Notes: a model not told the origin generated them from the letters alone. DNA of 64,000 nucleotides from Lachnospiraceae bacterium (GCA_015057505.1 SVEG01000009.1:62001-126000); one strand, 5' to 3'. Positions 9,772-19,274 are shown, numbered from the stretch's first letter. Made by a program: numbers and translations.

Positions 9772-11148
9772 ATGTATTCTATCGATTTTACCAAAAACAT
9801 GCATATTCACTTCCTCGGAATCGGAGGAATAAGCATGAGCGGCATCGCAGAGCTTCTTTTATCAAGAGGTTTTTTGGTATCGGGTTCCGATGATACACCC
9901 TCAAAAATAACCGCACATCTTGAAGAACTCGGTATAAAAGTTTACTACGGCTTAAAGGCCTCCAACATAAGTAATGAAGTTGAGGCTGTTGTATATACAG
10001 GCGCAATCAAAGCAGACAATCCCGAATATATGGAAGCCGTAAAACGAGGGCTTCCCATTCTTACCCGCGCAGAACTCCTCGGACAGATACTTCACAGCTA
10101 TCCCGAGTCTATCGGAATCTCGGGCACCCACGGCAAGACCACAACTACATCCATGATATCGGAGATTCTTCTTACAAGAGGCGTGGATCCCACTATCAAT
10201 GTAGGTGGTGTCTATCCGCGCATCAATGGCAACATGCACATAGGTAGCTCATCATATTTTGTCTTTGAAGCTTGCGAATATACCAATAGCTTTTTGTCAT
10301 TTTATCCGAAAGTTGGCGTTATTCTCAATGTTTTTGCAGATCATCTTGACTTTTTCAAGAACCTTGACGACATAAGACACTCCTTCCGTCTTTACGCAGA
10401 GAACATTGCACCGGACGGTTGTCTTGTCATTAATTCAGCAATCGAGAATCTTTCTTACTTCACGGAAGAACTCGGGCGAAAGGTTATCACCTTCGGATTC
10501 AATGAGCAAAGTGATTTCCGTGCTGCAAACATTGAATATGATGAGTTTGGCTCCGGACATTTTGACTTACTTATATACGGTGAAAATGTCGGGCGCATAT
10601 CCTTAAAGCAACCGGGCGAATACAATATCGCCAATGCACTCGCCGCAGCGGCGGCAACATATTTCCTGGGCACGCCTTTTGAGACGATTAAAGAAGGGCT
10701 TTCTTCATTTGGAGGAACCGACAGACGTTTTCAGGTAAAAGGAATCGCCTGCGGTGTGACTGTAATCGATGATTATGCCCACCACCCCGACGAGATACGA
10801 GCGGCACTTACCGCGGCAAAAAAATATCCCCACAAAAAAATCTGGTGTGTATTCCAACCGCATACTTATACACGTACCAAGGAACTTCTTTTAGAATTTG
10901 CAGAGGCTCTTACCATAGCGGATGAAGTCGTTCTTGCAAAGATTTATCCCGCACGCGAAACCGACACACTCGGTATCAGTTCTGACAATATAAGGCTTAA
11001 AATGGAGGAACTTGGTAAAAAAGCAACCTACATTCCCACCTTCGAAGAAATTTTAAAATTTTTGAAAAAAAATTGTTCTCCCGGTGATGTGTTGATAACT
11101 ATGGGTGCCGGAGACGTTGTAATTGTGGGAGAAAACTACTTAAAATAA
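9772..11148 (+). CDS. murC: UDP-N-acetylmuramate--L-alanine ligase
   Basis: MurC adds L-alanine to UDP-MurNAc in the cytoplasmic phase of peptidoglycan synthesis. The 458-residue protein begins MYSIDFTKNMHIHFLGIGG, the Rossmann-like UDP-binding motif. It continues with the ATP loop SGTHGKTTTTSM, the EACEYTNSF metal/substrate region and VIDDYAHHPDEI. An in-frame ATG at 9748, preceded by TAGGA, would add eight residues. I prefer 9772 because MurC proteins of this group usually begin close to the GIGG loop, but both are possible. It is the only gene of the dcw type here and appears monocistronic. Confidence 0.94.
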   Translation: MYSIDFTKNMHIHFLGIGGISMSGIAELLLSRGFLVSGSDDTPSKITAHLEELGIKVYYGLKASNISNEVEAVVYTGAIKADNPEYMEAVKRGLPILTRAELLGQILHSYPESIGISGTHGKTTTTSMISEILLTRGVDPTINVGGVYPRINGNMHIGSSSYFVFEACEYTNSFLSFYPKVGVILNVFADHLDFFKNLDDIRHSFRLYAENIAPDGCLVINSAIENLSYFTEELGRKVITFGFNEQSDFRAANIEYDEFGSGHFDLLIYGENVGRISLKQPGEYNIANALAAAAATYFLGTPFETIKEGLSSFGGTDRRFQVKGIACGVTVIDDYAHHPDEIRAALTAAKKYPHKKIWCVFQPHTYTRTKELLLEFAEALTIADEVVLAKIYPARETDTLGISSDNIRLKMEELGKKATYIPTFEEILKFLKKNCSPGDVLITMGAGDVVIVGENYLK

Positions 11149-11151
11149 AAG

Positions 11152-11334
11152 TTATCCACATAATCCACATATTTGCCAACATGAAAATTTTGTCGAATAT
11201 GTGGATTTTTACGTTTACATAATCTTTTATGTCGCAACCTGTCTTTTAGCTTAAATCCGCACTTTACTTTGAGCCATAAAATTATGTCCCTGATTTGTCC
11301 ACATTATCCACATTTTTTCAATTTTTGTGGGTAA
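11152..11334. promoter_or_regulatory. Cluster of DnaA-box-like 9-mers
   Basis: Two perfect TTATCCACA sites (11152-11160 and 11304-11312) are accompanied by near matches. These are TAATCCACA (11161-11169), TTGTCCACA (11295-11303), the inverse of AAATCCACA (11200-11208) and the inverse of TTACCCACA (11326-11334). The 315-bp gap between murC and the dnaD-like gene holds nothing else but this cluster and a promoter-like sequence. DnaA binding is inferred from the consensus only. Confidence 0.6.
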
Positions 11335-11357
11335 CTCACTCCCCAGAAAAATGCCTA

Positions 11358-11386
11358 TTCTCAAGCAAATTTTTTTGTGTTATACT
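11358..11386 (+). promoter_or_regulatory. Possible promoter of the helicase-loader operon
   Basis: TATACT (11381-11386) lies 17 bp after a weak -35 TTCTCA (11358-11363), downstream of the DnaA-box-like cluster. A transcript starting here would have a leader of roughly 70 nt. Confidence 0.4.
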
Positions 11387-11463
11387 GTTTTTTGCGAATT
11401 GGTTTTTTCAATTATTTTGCCGGAAACACATACGTTTCCGTAACACAAACAGGCGGTGAAAGT

Positions 11464-12561
11464 ATGCAAAAATTATCATTAAACATTCAACATCCGAGGA
11501 CTACTGTTGTCCCTAATTATTTTCTTGACGAGTTTATGCCGGAGGCTAACGGCGAATTCATCAAGGTGTTTTTGTGTCTTCTCCGCTATGCTTCGGACCC
11601 TACCGCTTCCGTGTCGGTTTCGTTCCTTGCGGACAAGCTTAACAACACGGAGAAGGATATATTAAGAGCTCTTCGTTATTGGGCGAAGGCGAACGTTCTT
11701 ACGCTTACATATGATGCATCCAAGACACTTACCGGTATCGCTTTTACAGATACTGCATTCGGCCTTGATGCGGAACAACAGCCACAGGATACTTCCGGTG
11801 CAGACATTTCGGTTATTATCGATAACACCAAGGCCGCTCCCGCCGAAGAAACAGCTTATCCGGAGCATAACAAACTGACAGCTCCCGACAAAACAGCCTT
11901 CACACGTAGTGAGATAGATTTACTTACTCAATCACAGGAATTCCGTGACCTTTTATATATTGCGCAACGCTACATAGGCAAGACCTTAAGCACTTCCGAC
12001 ACGGATACCCTCATATACATATACTGTACTCTCAGATTCCCGTTAGACCTTACAGAATACCTCATCGAGTACTGTGTAAGCATGGGCCACAAGAGTCTTC
12101 ATTATATCGAAAAGGTAGCACTTTCCTGGGCAGAACATAATATTCGTACGGTCAAGGAAGCAAAAGAGCATTGCAACTTTTTTAAGAAAGAATGTTATGC
12201 CGTTCTCAAAGCCTTTGGTTTAAGCAAACGCAATCCCGTAGAATCCGAGATTGCCATGATTCAGAAATGGAGCAATACATACGGTTTTACCGAGGATATT
12301 ATTATCGAGGCCTGCAACAGGACCATGCAGTCCATTCATCAGCCAAGCTTTGAATATGCCGACTCCATTCTTACCAAATGGCACAAAGCCGGGGTAAAGC
12401 ATCTTAGCGACATAGCCTCGCTTGACGCCAATCACACCAGGGTCAAATCTGCTGTCAAGGCAAATACAACAGAGAGCAAACCTGTTTCCAACAAATTTAA
12501 CAACATGGTATCCAGAAGCTATGTTTATGAAGAAATGGAAAAAAAGCTTCTCAATCAATAG
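11464..12561 (+). CDS. DnaD/DnaB-type primosomal protein
   Basis: The 365-residue protein is predicted to take part in DnaA-dependent loading of the replicative helicase. An N-terminal winged-helix-like region (about 20-100: FIKVFLCLLRYASDP, VSFLADKLNNTEKDILRALRYW) is joined by an acidic, low-complexity linker (about 110-170). Two tandem DnaD/DnaB_2 domains follow: LTEYLIEYCVSMGHKSLHYI with VALSWAEHNI, and YGFTEDIIIEACNRTM with YADSILTKWHKAGV. The start at 11464 has GGCGGTGAAAGT upstream; an ATG at 11377 lies within the promoter region. It is followed 12 nt later by the dnaC-like ATPase gene, forming a loader operon. Confidence 0.85.
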   Translation: MQKLSLNIQHPRTTVVPNYFLDEFMPEANGEFIKVFLCLLRYASDPTASVSVSFLADKLNNTEKDILRALRYWAKANVLTLTYDASKTLTGIAFTDTAFGLDAEQQPQDTSGADISVIIDNTKAAPAEETAYPEHNKLTAPDKTAFTRSEIDLLTQSQEFRDLLYIAQRYIGKTLSTSDTDTLIYIYCTLRFPLDLTEYLIEYCVSMGHKSLHYIEKVALSWAEHNIRTVKEAKEHCNFFKKECYAVLKAFGLSKRNPVESEIAMIQKWSNTYGFTEDIIIEACNRTMQSIHQPSFEYADSILTKWHKAGVKHLSDIASLDANHTRVKSAVKANTTESKPVSNKFNNMVSRSYVYEEMEKKLLNQ

Positions 12562-12573
12562 GAGGACATTTGT

Positions 12574-13575
12574 ATGGCACTCAACAATTCGCAATACAAC
12601 ATAATCATGCGCATATATGACAGACGCCAGTCAGATAACCGCCATGACTTGGAACAAAGAGCTGTCGAAGTTTATTCTGCAGTTCCGCGCATTAAGGACA
12701 TAGAAGATGCCTTATCCACTACTGCCATGGCACGTGCCAGGGAGCTTATCCTTCGCGGTGGCGAGACAGAACACTCCAAGGAGCTGTCCATTTCCATACA
12801 GTCACTTATCGACGAGAAGGCCTCTCTGTTAAAAGAAAACGGTTTTGCTCCCGACTACATGGAGCTTCGATACTCATGCGATGCCTGTAAAGACACCGGT
12901 TACATCGGAGATGAGAAATGTCAATGCTTTAAGCAGGCCGTCATAGACATGCTCTACACACAGTCCAACTTAAAGCAGGTTCTTGACAAGGAGAACTTCG
13001 ATACATTTTCGTTCTCATATTACAACGATGATATCCCTAACCCCGTGAACAACCTTACGCCTTATCAGAACATCAAAAAAGTTCATCTGGCATGTAAGGA
13101 TTTTATTGAGAACTTTGATACAGACTTTCAGAATATTTTATTTTACGGCGACACAGGTACAGGCAAGACATTTTTAACCAACTGCATCGCGAATGAACTA
13201 CTTAAGCGCTCCAAGTCGGTTATCTACCTTACCGCCATTTCACTTTTTGATTTATTTTCAAAGCAGGCATTTAACAACGACGCAGACGATATCATTACCT
13301 CCAAGGATTTGGAGCAGTACCTTTTTGACTGCGATTTGTTAATTATCGATGACCTTGGAACAGAGTCTCCGAACTCCTTTACCAACTCTAAGCTCTTCTA
13401 CTGCTTAAACGAACGCTTTTTAAGAGAAAAATCAACAATTATTTCTACCAATTTGTCTTTGGAAATGATTAACGGCTTATATTCCGAGCGAATCTACTCC
13501 CGACTTGTAAGCAATTATACATTGCTCAAATTGTTCGGTGACGACATACGCATCAAGAAAAAACTTAGTATTTAA
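12574..13575 (+). CDS. DnaC/DnaI-type AAA+ helicase loader ATPase
   Basis: This 333-residue AAA+ ATPase probably loads the DnaB-family helicase together with the DnaD-like protein encoded just upstream. The N-terminal third is helical and ends in a zinc-ribbon-like CDACKDTGYIGDEKCQCF. The ATPase core follows with Walker A FYGDTGTGKTFLTN, Walker B LLIIDDLGTE and sensor 1 STIISTNLSLEM. AGGAGGA stands eight bases ahead of the ATG. IstB transposition helpers share the same core, but no transposase gene is present and the DnaD partner argues for replication. Confidence 0.9.
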   Translation: MALNNSQYNIIMRIYDRRQSDNRHDLEQRAVEVYSAVPRIKDIEDALSTTAMARARELILRGGETEHSKELSISIQSLIDEKASLLKENGFAPDYMELRYSCDACKDTGYIGDEKCQCFKQAVIDMLYTQSNLKQVLDKENFDTFSFSYYNDDIPNPVNNLTPYQNIKKVHLACKDFIENFDTDFQNILFYGDTGTGKTFLTNCIANELLKRSKSVIYLTAISLFDLFSKQAFNNDADDIITSKDLEQYLFDCDLLIIDDLGTESPNSFTNSKLFYCLNERFLREKSTIISTNLSLEMINGLYSERIYSRLVSNYTLLKLFGDDIRIKKKLSI

Positions 13576-13578
13576 GCC

Positions 13579-13607
13579 TTGACTAAAACAAAAACCAATG
13601 GTATAAA
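13579..13607 (+). promoter_or_regulatory. Predicted sigma-A promoter of prs
   Basis: TTGACT (13579-13584), 17-bp spacer, TATAAA (13602-13607). It lies between the dnaC-like stop and the prs ribosome site GGAGG. Confidence 0.7.
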
Positions 13608-13656
13608 ATAACTGTTGCAATAACAAACACAACATAATACGGAGGATATTTATTTT

Positions 13657-14829
13657 ATGGCACGTGAAGAAATACTTTTAGAGAATTTGCCCGTAGGACC
13701 TTTAGGAATTATCGCTTTACCGAGTTGCAAAGAGATGGGTGAGAAAATTGACGCTCACATCGCATCTTGGCGCAAGGCAAGCACTGTAGACCATGTTGCT
13801 AACCTTCCTGCCAACGGCTACAAGAAAGATTCTTACCTGATTGATGTTAAAGTACCACGCTTTGGTTCAGGCGAAGGAAAAGGTGTTATCAGCCAGTCAG
13901 TCCGTGGTGACGACGTATACATCATTACAGATGTTACCAATCACAGCATTTCTTACTCTGTTTGTGGACACACAAACCTTATGTCCCCCGATGATCATTT
14001 TCAGGATTTAAAGCGCGTTATCGCTGCTATCGGCGGTAAGGCAAGAAGAATTAATGTTATCATGCCTTTCTTATACGAAAGCCGTCAGCACAAGCGTACA
14101 GGCCGAGAATCTCTCGACTGCGCACTTGCACTTCAGGAGCTTGCTAACATGGGCGTTGAGAACATCATTACCTTTGATGCTCACGACCCCAGAGTACAGA
14201 ACGCAATCCCGTTACATGGATTCGAGACTGTAGCTCCCACATACCAATTTATCAAAGCATTATTACGCCGCGAAGAAGATCTTAAAATCGACGCTGAACA
14301 CATGATGATTATCAGCCCCGATGAAGGAGGAACTTCCCGTGCGATTTACTACTCCAATGTACTTGGTGTTGACCTTGGTGTATTCTATAAACGTCGTGAT
14401 TACTCTAAGATTGTTAACGGACGTAACCCCATCGTTGCACACGAATACCTCGGTGCCTCAGTAGAAGGCAAGGATTGTCTCGTAATCGACGATATGATTT
14501 CTTCAGGCGAGAGCATGCTTGATGTTGCTACAGAGCTCAAGCGCCGCAAAGCAAAAAGAGTTTTCATAGCATCATCCTTCGGCTTATTCACCAACGGCTT
14601 TGCCAAGTTCGACGAATACTACGAAAAAGGCCTTATCGACCGTATCCTTACAACCAACCTTATTTACCAGGATCCGGAGCTCCTTACAAAGCCTTACTAC
14701 ACCAACGTAGACATGAGCAAGTACATCGCTCTCATCATCGAGACCCTCAATCACGATGCATCCTTGAGCGAATTACTCAACCCCGTAACCAGAATCCAGA
14801 ACATTCTCAAAAAATACGGCCAGATATAA
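13657..14829 (+). CDS. prs: Ribose-phosphate pyrophosphokinase, long form
   Basis: PRPP synthetase transfers pyrophosphate from ATP to ribose-5-phosphate, supplying nucleotide, histidine and tryptophan synthesis. At 390 residues it is about 75 longer than the classical enzyme. The extra length lies partly near the N-terminus (KASTVDHVANLPANGYKKDSY) and partly as spacers in the middle. Core motifs are present: RRINVIMPFLYESRQ and R-rich KRTGRES, ITFDAHDP (metal-binding), SPDEGGTSRA, and the PRPP loop LVIDDMISSGES. The last codons lie inside the left arm of a giant palindrome. Confidence 0.9.
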   Translation: MAREEILLENLPVGPLGIIALPSCKEMGEKIDAHIASWRKASTVDHVANLPANGYKKDSYLIDVKVPRFGSGEGKGVISQSVRGDDVYIITDVTNHSISYSVCGHTNLMSPDDHFQDLKRVIAAIGGKARRINVIMPFLYESRQHKRTGRESLDCALALQELANMGVENIITFDAHDPRVQNAIPLHGFETVAPTYQFIKALLRREEDLKIDAEHMMIISPDEGGTSRAIYYSNVLGVDLGVFYKRRDYSKIVNGRNPIVAHEYLGASVEGKDCLVIDDMISSGESMLDVATELKRRKAKRVFIASSFGLFTNGFAKFDEYYEKGLIDRILTTNLIYQDPELLTKPYYTNVDMSKYIALIIETLNHDASLSELLNPVTRIQNILKKYGQI

Positions 14830-15530
14830 TTAATTAATCATATGGGCGGTTGCGCTTGTAGCGCGCCGCTCTGTTTTTATGCCCCGCAGAGTGACTGCCA
14901 TACAGTAAGGGTTTAGGGTGGAGAATTGTTTTCCGAGACAACAAAGGTTTTCTAGAAGTGCTTACACTTTTAAGCTTTCCACCCAATTGTGCCGCGCAGA
15001 GTTGTCTGAGTGGAATTGACTAGAAGTTCGGAAATATCAGAATTTTATATATTTTAATTTATGATTTTTACTCGCAACTCTACGACCTTAAGCGGAACTA
15101 ACACTTTATGCGCTTCGATGTTTTATTGGCACGCCCCTCCATCAACTCGTAACAAGGTGATAGCTACACTGTTTTATGCCGATAACATAGAATCACCTTG
15201 TTACTCAGACAAGGCTTGCGGGGCGTGCTTCATCGAAGCGTTCATAAAGCGAGTTCCGCTAAAGGTCTATGTTGTCTTCGCAAAATCATAAATTAAAATA
15301 TATAAAATTCTGATATTCCTTGAACTTCTTCAATTCCAACGAGTTTAACGAAGCGGCACATAATCGTAGGGTGGAAAGCAAAAGTGTTAGCACTTCTTAA
15401 AACCTTAAATGTTGCGAGAGAAAACAATCCTCTACCCTAAACCCTTACTGTATGGCAGTCACTCTGCGGAACATAAAAACAGAGCGGCACACCGCAGTGT
15501 AACCGCCCATATGATTAATTTATTATATCT
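14822..15530. repeat. Long palindromic element 1 (about 709 bp)
   Basis: The whole space between prs and the PBP gene folds back on itself around about 15176. The outermost 30 bp of the arms (14822-14851 and 15501-15530) differ at one position and include the last codons of both flanking genes. A 36-bp perfect arm pair lies at 14884-14919 and 15434-15469. Near the centre AACAAGGTGA (15151-15160) pairs with TCACCTTGTT (15193-15202). The arms are interrupted by internal loops whose two sides differ: GAGACAAC opposite GTTGCGAG, and TTGTCTGAGT opposite a segment read as AACTCGT in the other arm. The outer module recurs in element 3 in inverted orientation. A 76-codon ORF at 15061 is a by-product of the palindrome. 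Function is unknown; both genes converge on it. Confidence 0.9.
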
Positions 15531-17599
15531 GATTCGTTTGAGAATGTCTGGGATGAGGATTCATCGGGGATTGTGATATCGTCTTCCCAGTCGGTGCCGG
15601 CATCCTTGAGGGTTTCGGTTTCGCCGGGAGAATCGGTGCCGGTTTCGTTCTTGGATTTGTCGGCTTCCTCACGTTGTTTTTCTTCCCAAATTGCAAGATA
15701 CTCGGCAGGTGTTGTAAAACGGATATCTTCAAGGTCACTGTGAATCTCCTGCATATAAGCTTTCCAGATACGTGAAGGATATGTATAGCCGTATAAATCC
15801 TCCATTTCACGTGGCATGTCGTAACCCACCCAGACTCCGGTTGTGTAGTATGCCGTATATCCGATAAACCAGCCATCTTTGTTCTTATCTGTGGTTCCCG
15901 TTTTTCCGGCACATGTGATGCCGTCAAGAGTCGCACTTTTACCCGTACCGTATTCCATAACAGAAGTCAGAATGTCGGTCATTACGACACTGGCATATGG
16001 CGAATATATTTCCTTTTCCGTCTGTGATGCCTCGAATATTACCTTACCGTCCGAATCAGTAATTTTTGTAATGCATCCGGGATTTCTATATCTTCCTTCG
16101 TTCTCTATTGTAGCGTATGCCGCTGTCATTTCAAGCACCGATGTCCCGTAGGTAAGTCCGCCAAGCGATGCTGCCGGAACATAATCCTCGGCAACAATCT
16201 TTTCAAAATTCATGGCAAGAAGATAACTAAGGCCCTCCGCTGCAGTAAGTTCTTCAAAAAGAGACCATGCCACGGTATTTTTAGAATGAGCAACGGCTTC
16301 TCTTACCGTTATCGGCCCGGAATACCTGTTGTTGCTGTTAACCGGCCCACCCTCTCGCTTTTCATCCATAACAATCGTATCCGCCGTATATCCTTCAGCA
16401 AGCAAAGGTGTATAAGTTACAAGTGGTTTAATAGCGCTTCCGGGCTGCCTGAAACTTTGAAACGCCCTGTTAAGCGTGTACCCTTCCATCGCCTGGCTTC
16501 TGCCTCCAACAATAGCCACAACCATACCATTTGCATTATCAATGGTTACAGCTGCTCCTTGAAGCTCATAAATACCCTCTTCATTTACCTCCGTGTATAT
16601 TGCCAGATTGGCATCCAAAGACATCTGAAGCTCTTTCTGCAGACTTTTGTCGATTGAGGTATATATCCCGTAACCATTAGTGTAAAGTCCTGCCAAAGCC
16701 TCCCTGCGTGTGTATCCCTTACTTTCAAGAATATCGACCGCACATTCAAAAATATATGTTTCAACAAAATTACTTTTTTCTGTCTTACTAATGTTGAGAT
16801 TAATTTTCTCAACAAGTGCTTCCTTGTACTCTTCCTTTTTGATAACTCCAAGCTCGTACATTGTATCAAGCATCTGATTACGCCTTGATATTACCGCAGC
16901 CGTATTCACAAGCGGGTCATATTTTTCGGGATTGTTCGGAATAGCACAAAGGAATACAACCTCCGCCAATGAAAGTTCAGAAACATCCTTCTGAAAATAT
17001 CCCATTGCCGCAGACTGTATTCCATAGTTACCGTTTGCAAAATATACATTATTTATATAAAACTCCAGTATATCTTCCTTGCTGTATTTAGTTTCAAGCG
17101 CTCTCGCCAAAAAAAGCTCAGTAATCTTTCTGTCCCAGCTTACTTCATGGGACAAATATGTATTACGACTGAGCTGTTGTGTAATCGTGCTTCCGCCCTG
17201 CGTAATCTCCTTATTGGTATAAAGAGACCATGCAGCTCTCACGATTGCAATATAATCCACTCCCTTATGCTCATAAAAACGCTTATCTTCCACAGAAACA
17301 AAAGTATCAATTACAAGCTTAGGGATTTTATCATAATCAAGATAATAAACGTCCTTTTCAGCCTTTAAGGACGTAAGGACCGTATCGTCATTATAATAGA
17401 CGGTACTTGTAAGCGCAGTACAAAAATCCTCGCGTGTAGAGTTCTCGGCTATGGAAAGCGCAGAGTTTTTAAGCGACTTCCATGTGTCACCATGCTTAGA
17501 AATAAACGAAAGCACAATCACCAAAGCCGCAAGAATTGCAACAAGTACAATTATTATAAAGCTAAGTATAATTGTCTTAAGCACTCTACGCTTTCTCAT
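15515..17599 (-). CDS. Penicillin-binding protein 1A-type bifunctional peptidoglycan synthase
   Basis: This class A PBP polymerises glycan strands and cross-links them outside the membrane. The 694-residue protein has a basic N-terminus and one membrane anchor (about 8-33). The GT51 glycosyltransferase domain follows with SVEDKRFYEHKGVD, GGSTITQQL and LEFYINNVYFANG. The transpeptidase has SAIK in FRQPGSAIKPLV, HSKN, and CAGKTGTTDKNKD. The tail is a disordered, Asp/Glu/Ser/Thr-rich stretch of about 50 residues. GGAGGAGCT precedes the ATG. It lies 20 nt after a lipoprotein gene, so the two are likely co-transcribed. Its last codons fall inside palindromic element 1. Confidence 0.92.
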   Translation of the reverse strand: MRKRRVLKTIILSFIIIVLVAILAALVIVLSFISKHGDTWKSLKNSALSIAENSTREDFCTALTSTVYYNDDTVLTSLKAEKDVYYLDYDKIPKLVIDTFVSVEDKRFYEHKGVDYIAIVRAAWSLYTNKEITQGGSTITQQLSRNTYLSHEVSWDRKITELFLARALETKYSKEDILEFYINNVYFANGNYGIQSAAMGYFQKDVSELSLAEVVFLCAIPNNPEKYDPLVNTAAVISRRNQMLDTMYELGVIKKEEYKEALVEKINLNISKTEKSNFVETYIFECAVDILESKGYTRREALAGLYTNGYGIYTSIDKSLQKELQMSLDANLAIYTEVNEEGIYELQGAAVTIDNANGMVVAIVGGRSQAMEGYTLNRAFQSFRQPGSAIKPLVTYTPLLAEGYTADTIVMDEKREGGPVNSNNRYSGPITVREAVAHSKNTVAWSLFEELTAAEGLSYLLAMNFEKIVAEDYVPAASLGGLTYGTSVLEMTAAYATIENEGRYRNPGCITKITDSDGKVIFEASQTEKEIYSPYASVVMTDILTSVMEYGTGKSATLDGITCAGKTGTTDKNKDGWFIGYTAYYTTGVWVGYDMPREMEDLYGYTYPSRIWKAYMQEIHSDLEDIRFTTPAEYLAIWEEKQREEADKSKNETGTDSPGETETLKDAGTDWEDDITIPDESSSQTFSNESDIIN

Positions 17600-17619
17600 A
17601 GCTCCTCCGAACCGTTATT

Positions 17620-19176
17620 TTAGTATATGTCACCCATTAATCCGCTTAATGAATTCATTACATCTTCCAAATCTTCAGCCAATGCCTCCCAGTCAGACTC
17701 CTTCTCTGTAAGAACATTGAACTTGTCACCCTTAGGCATTGAAACATCCGCATCACATTTAACATAGTATTCGCCTGACAAACCGATACTGAATGCATCC
17801 CAGTAATCATTATATGAAACTGTAAGAGCGTCAATTTCAACCTTTACGGATTTCTTCTTCTCTATCTCTACAGTTCCCTCTGCCGCAAACGAAAACTTCA
17901 TTTCACCGTCATCAAAAATTGCGCTTGCTTCAAAATCTCCGTCTTTCTTGTCCATAACAAAAGAAGCACCGATTGTTACACCTTCAAGTGCAGCACTTGA
18001 TACAGTCCACTCAACAGAATACTCATCTTTGTCTGCCTCTGATTCTTTCTCGAGCGTGAGTACCTTCATACCCATTGCCTTAACAGAAAGCTCATAATTG
18101 TCATATACGCTGTACTCTCCGCCTGTGCATTCAAGATTAAGACCAATCTTGACCTTCTCGTCACTCTCTCCTGAAGGATCTGTAATTTCGATTTTTGCAT
18201 CAAGACTTACAATCTCGCCTTCATATATGTAGATTTCTGCTTCTACATCAGAAACAACTGACTTTATCGTATCAACGATTTCTTTTTTATTCTCTTTCAT
18301 CTCGTCCATTGCATCATACAAGTCTTCCATATCTGCAACGCCGCCCATCTCTTCGGCCTTGGCTTCAATACTCTCGTAAAATTCTTTGGCCTCATCACTT
18401 AAGAAATAGTAATCAATAGCTGCTTCTACCAAGTTAGCAATTGACTTCTTAGTAATTACAAGTTCATAACCGTCACACTTACGGTCCTTGCCGTTAATCT
18501 CAAATTCCTCTGCATCAATCTTTTCTACTTCAATCTTATCCTTGAATTCCTCTATTTCCTCATTAAAACCAAGGAAGAATTCTACCATCTTTTCTGTATC
18601 TTTATCCTCTGCAAGCTTCTCAAAATTCTTGAAAGACTCTTCAATCATTGAAAAATCTTCATCTGTTACACCCATCATGTCATAAAGTGCTGACTTCTTG
18701 AAGTTCTTAATGATATCATCAAATTCAACAAAGAAAACCTTGTCTAAAAGTTCAGGAGCTGCAACTGCAAGCTGCTTCTCATCAATGTAAATCTGTCCGG
18801 AAAGAAGATCCGAACCGGAAACATTGGCTCCCAACGCCAAAAGTGCCTTCTTAGCTTCAGCATCACATGCGATTTCCGCCTTAATAGTGCTTGACGCAAG
18901 TATGCCGGCTACAGCCATATTGCCTCCTACCTGACTTTCATCATCAGGAATATCAAGACCTGCTTCCATGCCTATCGTAAAAGAACCTTCTCCTACTTTC
19001 TCCATAATCTCAGTAATGCCGAGTTCATCCGCAAGCCCCTTCATTGATGCACCTGATACAAGTGTTTCAAGAGCATCCATTACTGTCTCCTTCGGATTCT
19101 TGCCACATGCAACAAATCCTGTCATTGCCATAACAACAACCATCGCCAAAGCAACAATTTTCTTATAATTCTTCAT
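17620..19176 (-). CDS. Uncharacterised lipoprotein
   Basis: I do not recognise a named family. The 518-residue protein begins with a lipoprotein signal (KKIVALAMVVVMAMTGFVAC), with lipidation predicted at Cys24. The mature part is strongly acidic, with helical Glu/Lys-rich stretches (about 150-300) and later alternating polar/hydrophobic segments suggesting beta structure. The order of segments resembles large surface lipoproteins whose domains are made of paired beta sheets. AGGAGGAAT precedes the ATG. It is directly upstream of the PBP1A gene, so a role as a cell-wall synthesis partner is a context-based guess only. Confidence 0.7.
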   Translation of the reverse strand: MKNYKKIVALAMVVVMAMTGFVACGKNPKETVMDALETLVSGASMKGLADELGITEIMEKVGEGSFTIGMEAGLDIPDDESQVGGNMAVAGILASSTIKAEIACDAEAKKALLALGANVSGSDLLSGQIYIDEKQLAVAAPELLDKVFFVEFDDIIKNFKKSALYDMMGVTDEDFSMIEESFKNFEKLAEDKDTEKMVEFFLGFNEEIEEFKDKIEVEKIDAEEFEINGKDRKCDGYELVITKKSIANLVEAAIDYYFLSDEAKEFYESIEAKAEEMGGVADMEDLYDAMDEMKENKKEIVDTIKSVVSDVEAEIYIYEGEIVSLDAKIEITDPSGESDEKVKIGLNLECTGGEYSVYDNYELSVKAMGMKVLTLEKESEADKDEYSVEWTVSSAALEGVTIGASFVMDKKDGDFEASAIFDDGEMKFSFAAEGTVEIEKKKSVKVEIDALTVSYNDYWDAFSIGLSGEYYVKCDADVSMPKGDKFNVLTEKESDWEALAEDLEDVMNSLSGLMGDIY

Positions 19177-19274
19177 AATATTCCTCCTGTATTACAGAGC
19201 ATTTCACTCTGCCCCTTAAAATAGTCTACGGTTATTATAATACCATGTTTTTCGTAATAATCAAGATTCTTTTC

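Noticed and set aside
11149..11463. Chromosomal replication origin
   Set aside because: DnaA-like boxes are present, but dnaA, dnaN, recF and gyrase genes are not, so I report only a box cluster.
12574..13575. IstB transposition helper
   Set aside because: The AAA+ core is shared, but there is no IstA transposase and the gene is coupled to a DnaD-like gene.
15061..15291. Open frame of 76 codons inside palindromic element 1
   Set aside because: It spans the fold-back centre, has no ribosome site and its composition follows from the inverted arms; elements 2 and 3 have no counterpart.
14830..15514. Simple intrinsic terminator
   Set aside because: Far too long and modular, with conserved internal loops; element 2 lies beside separate ordinary terminators, so termination is not its only role.
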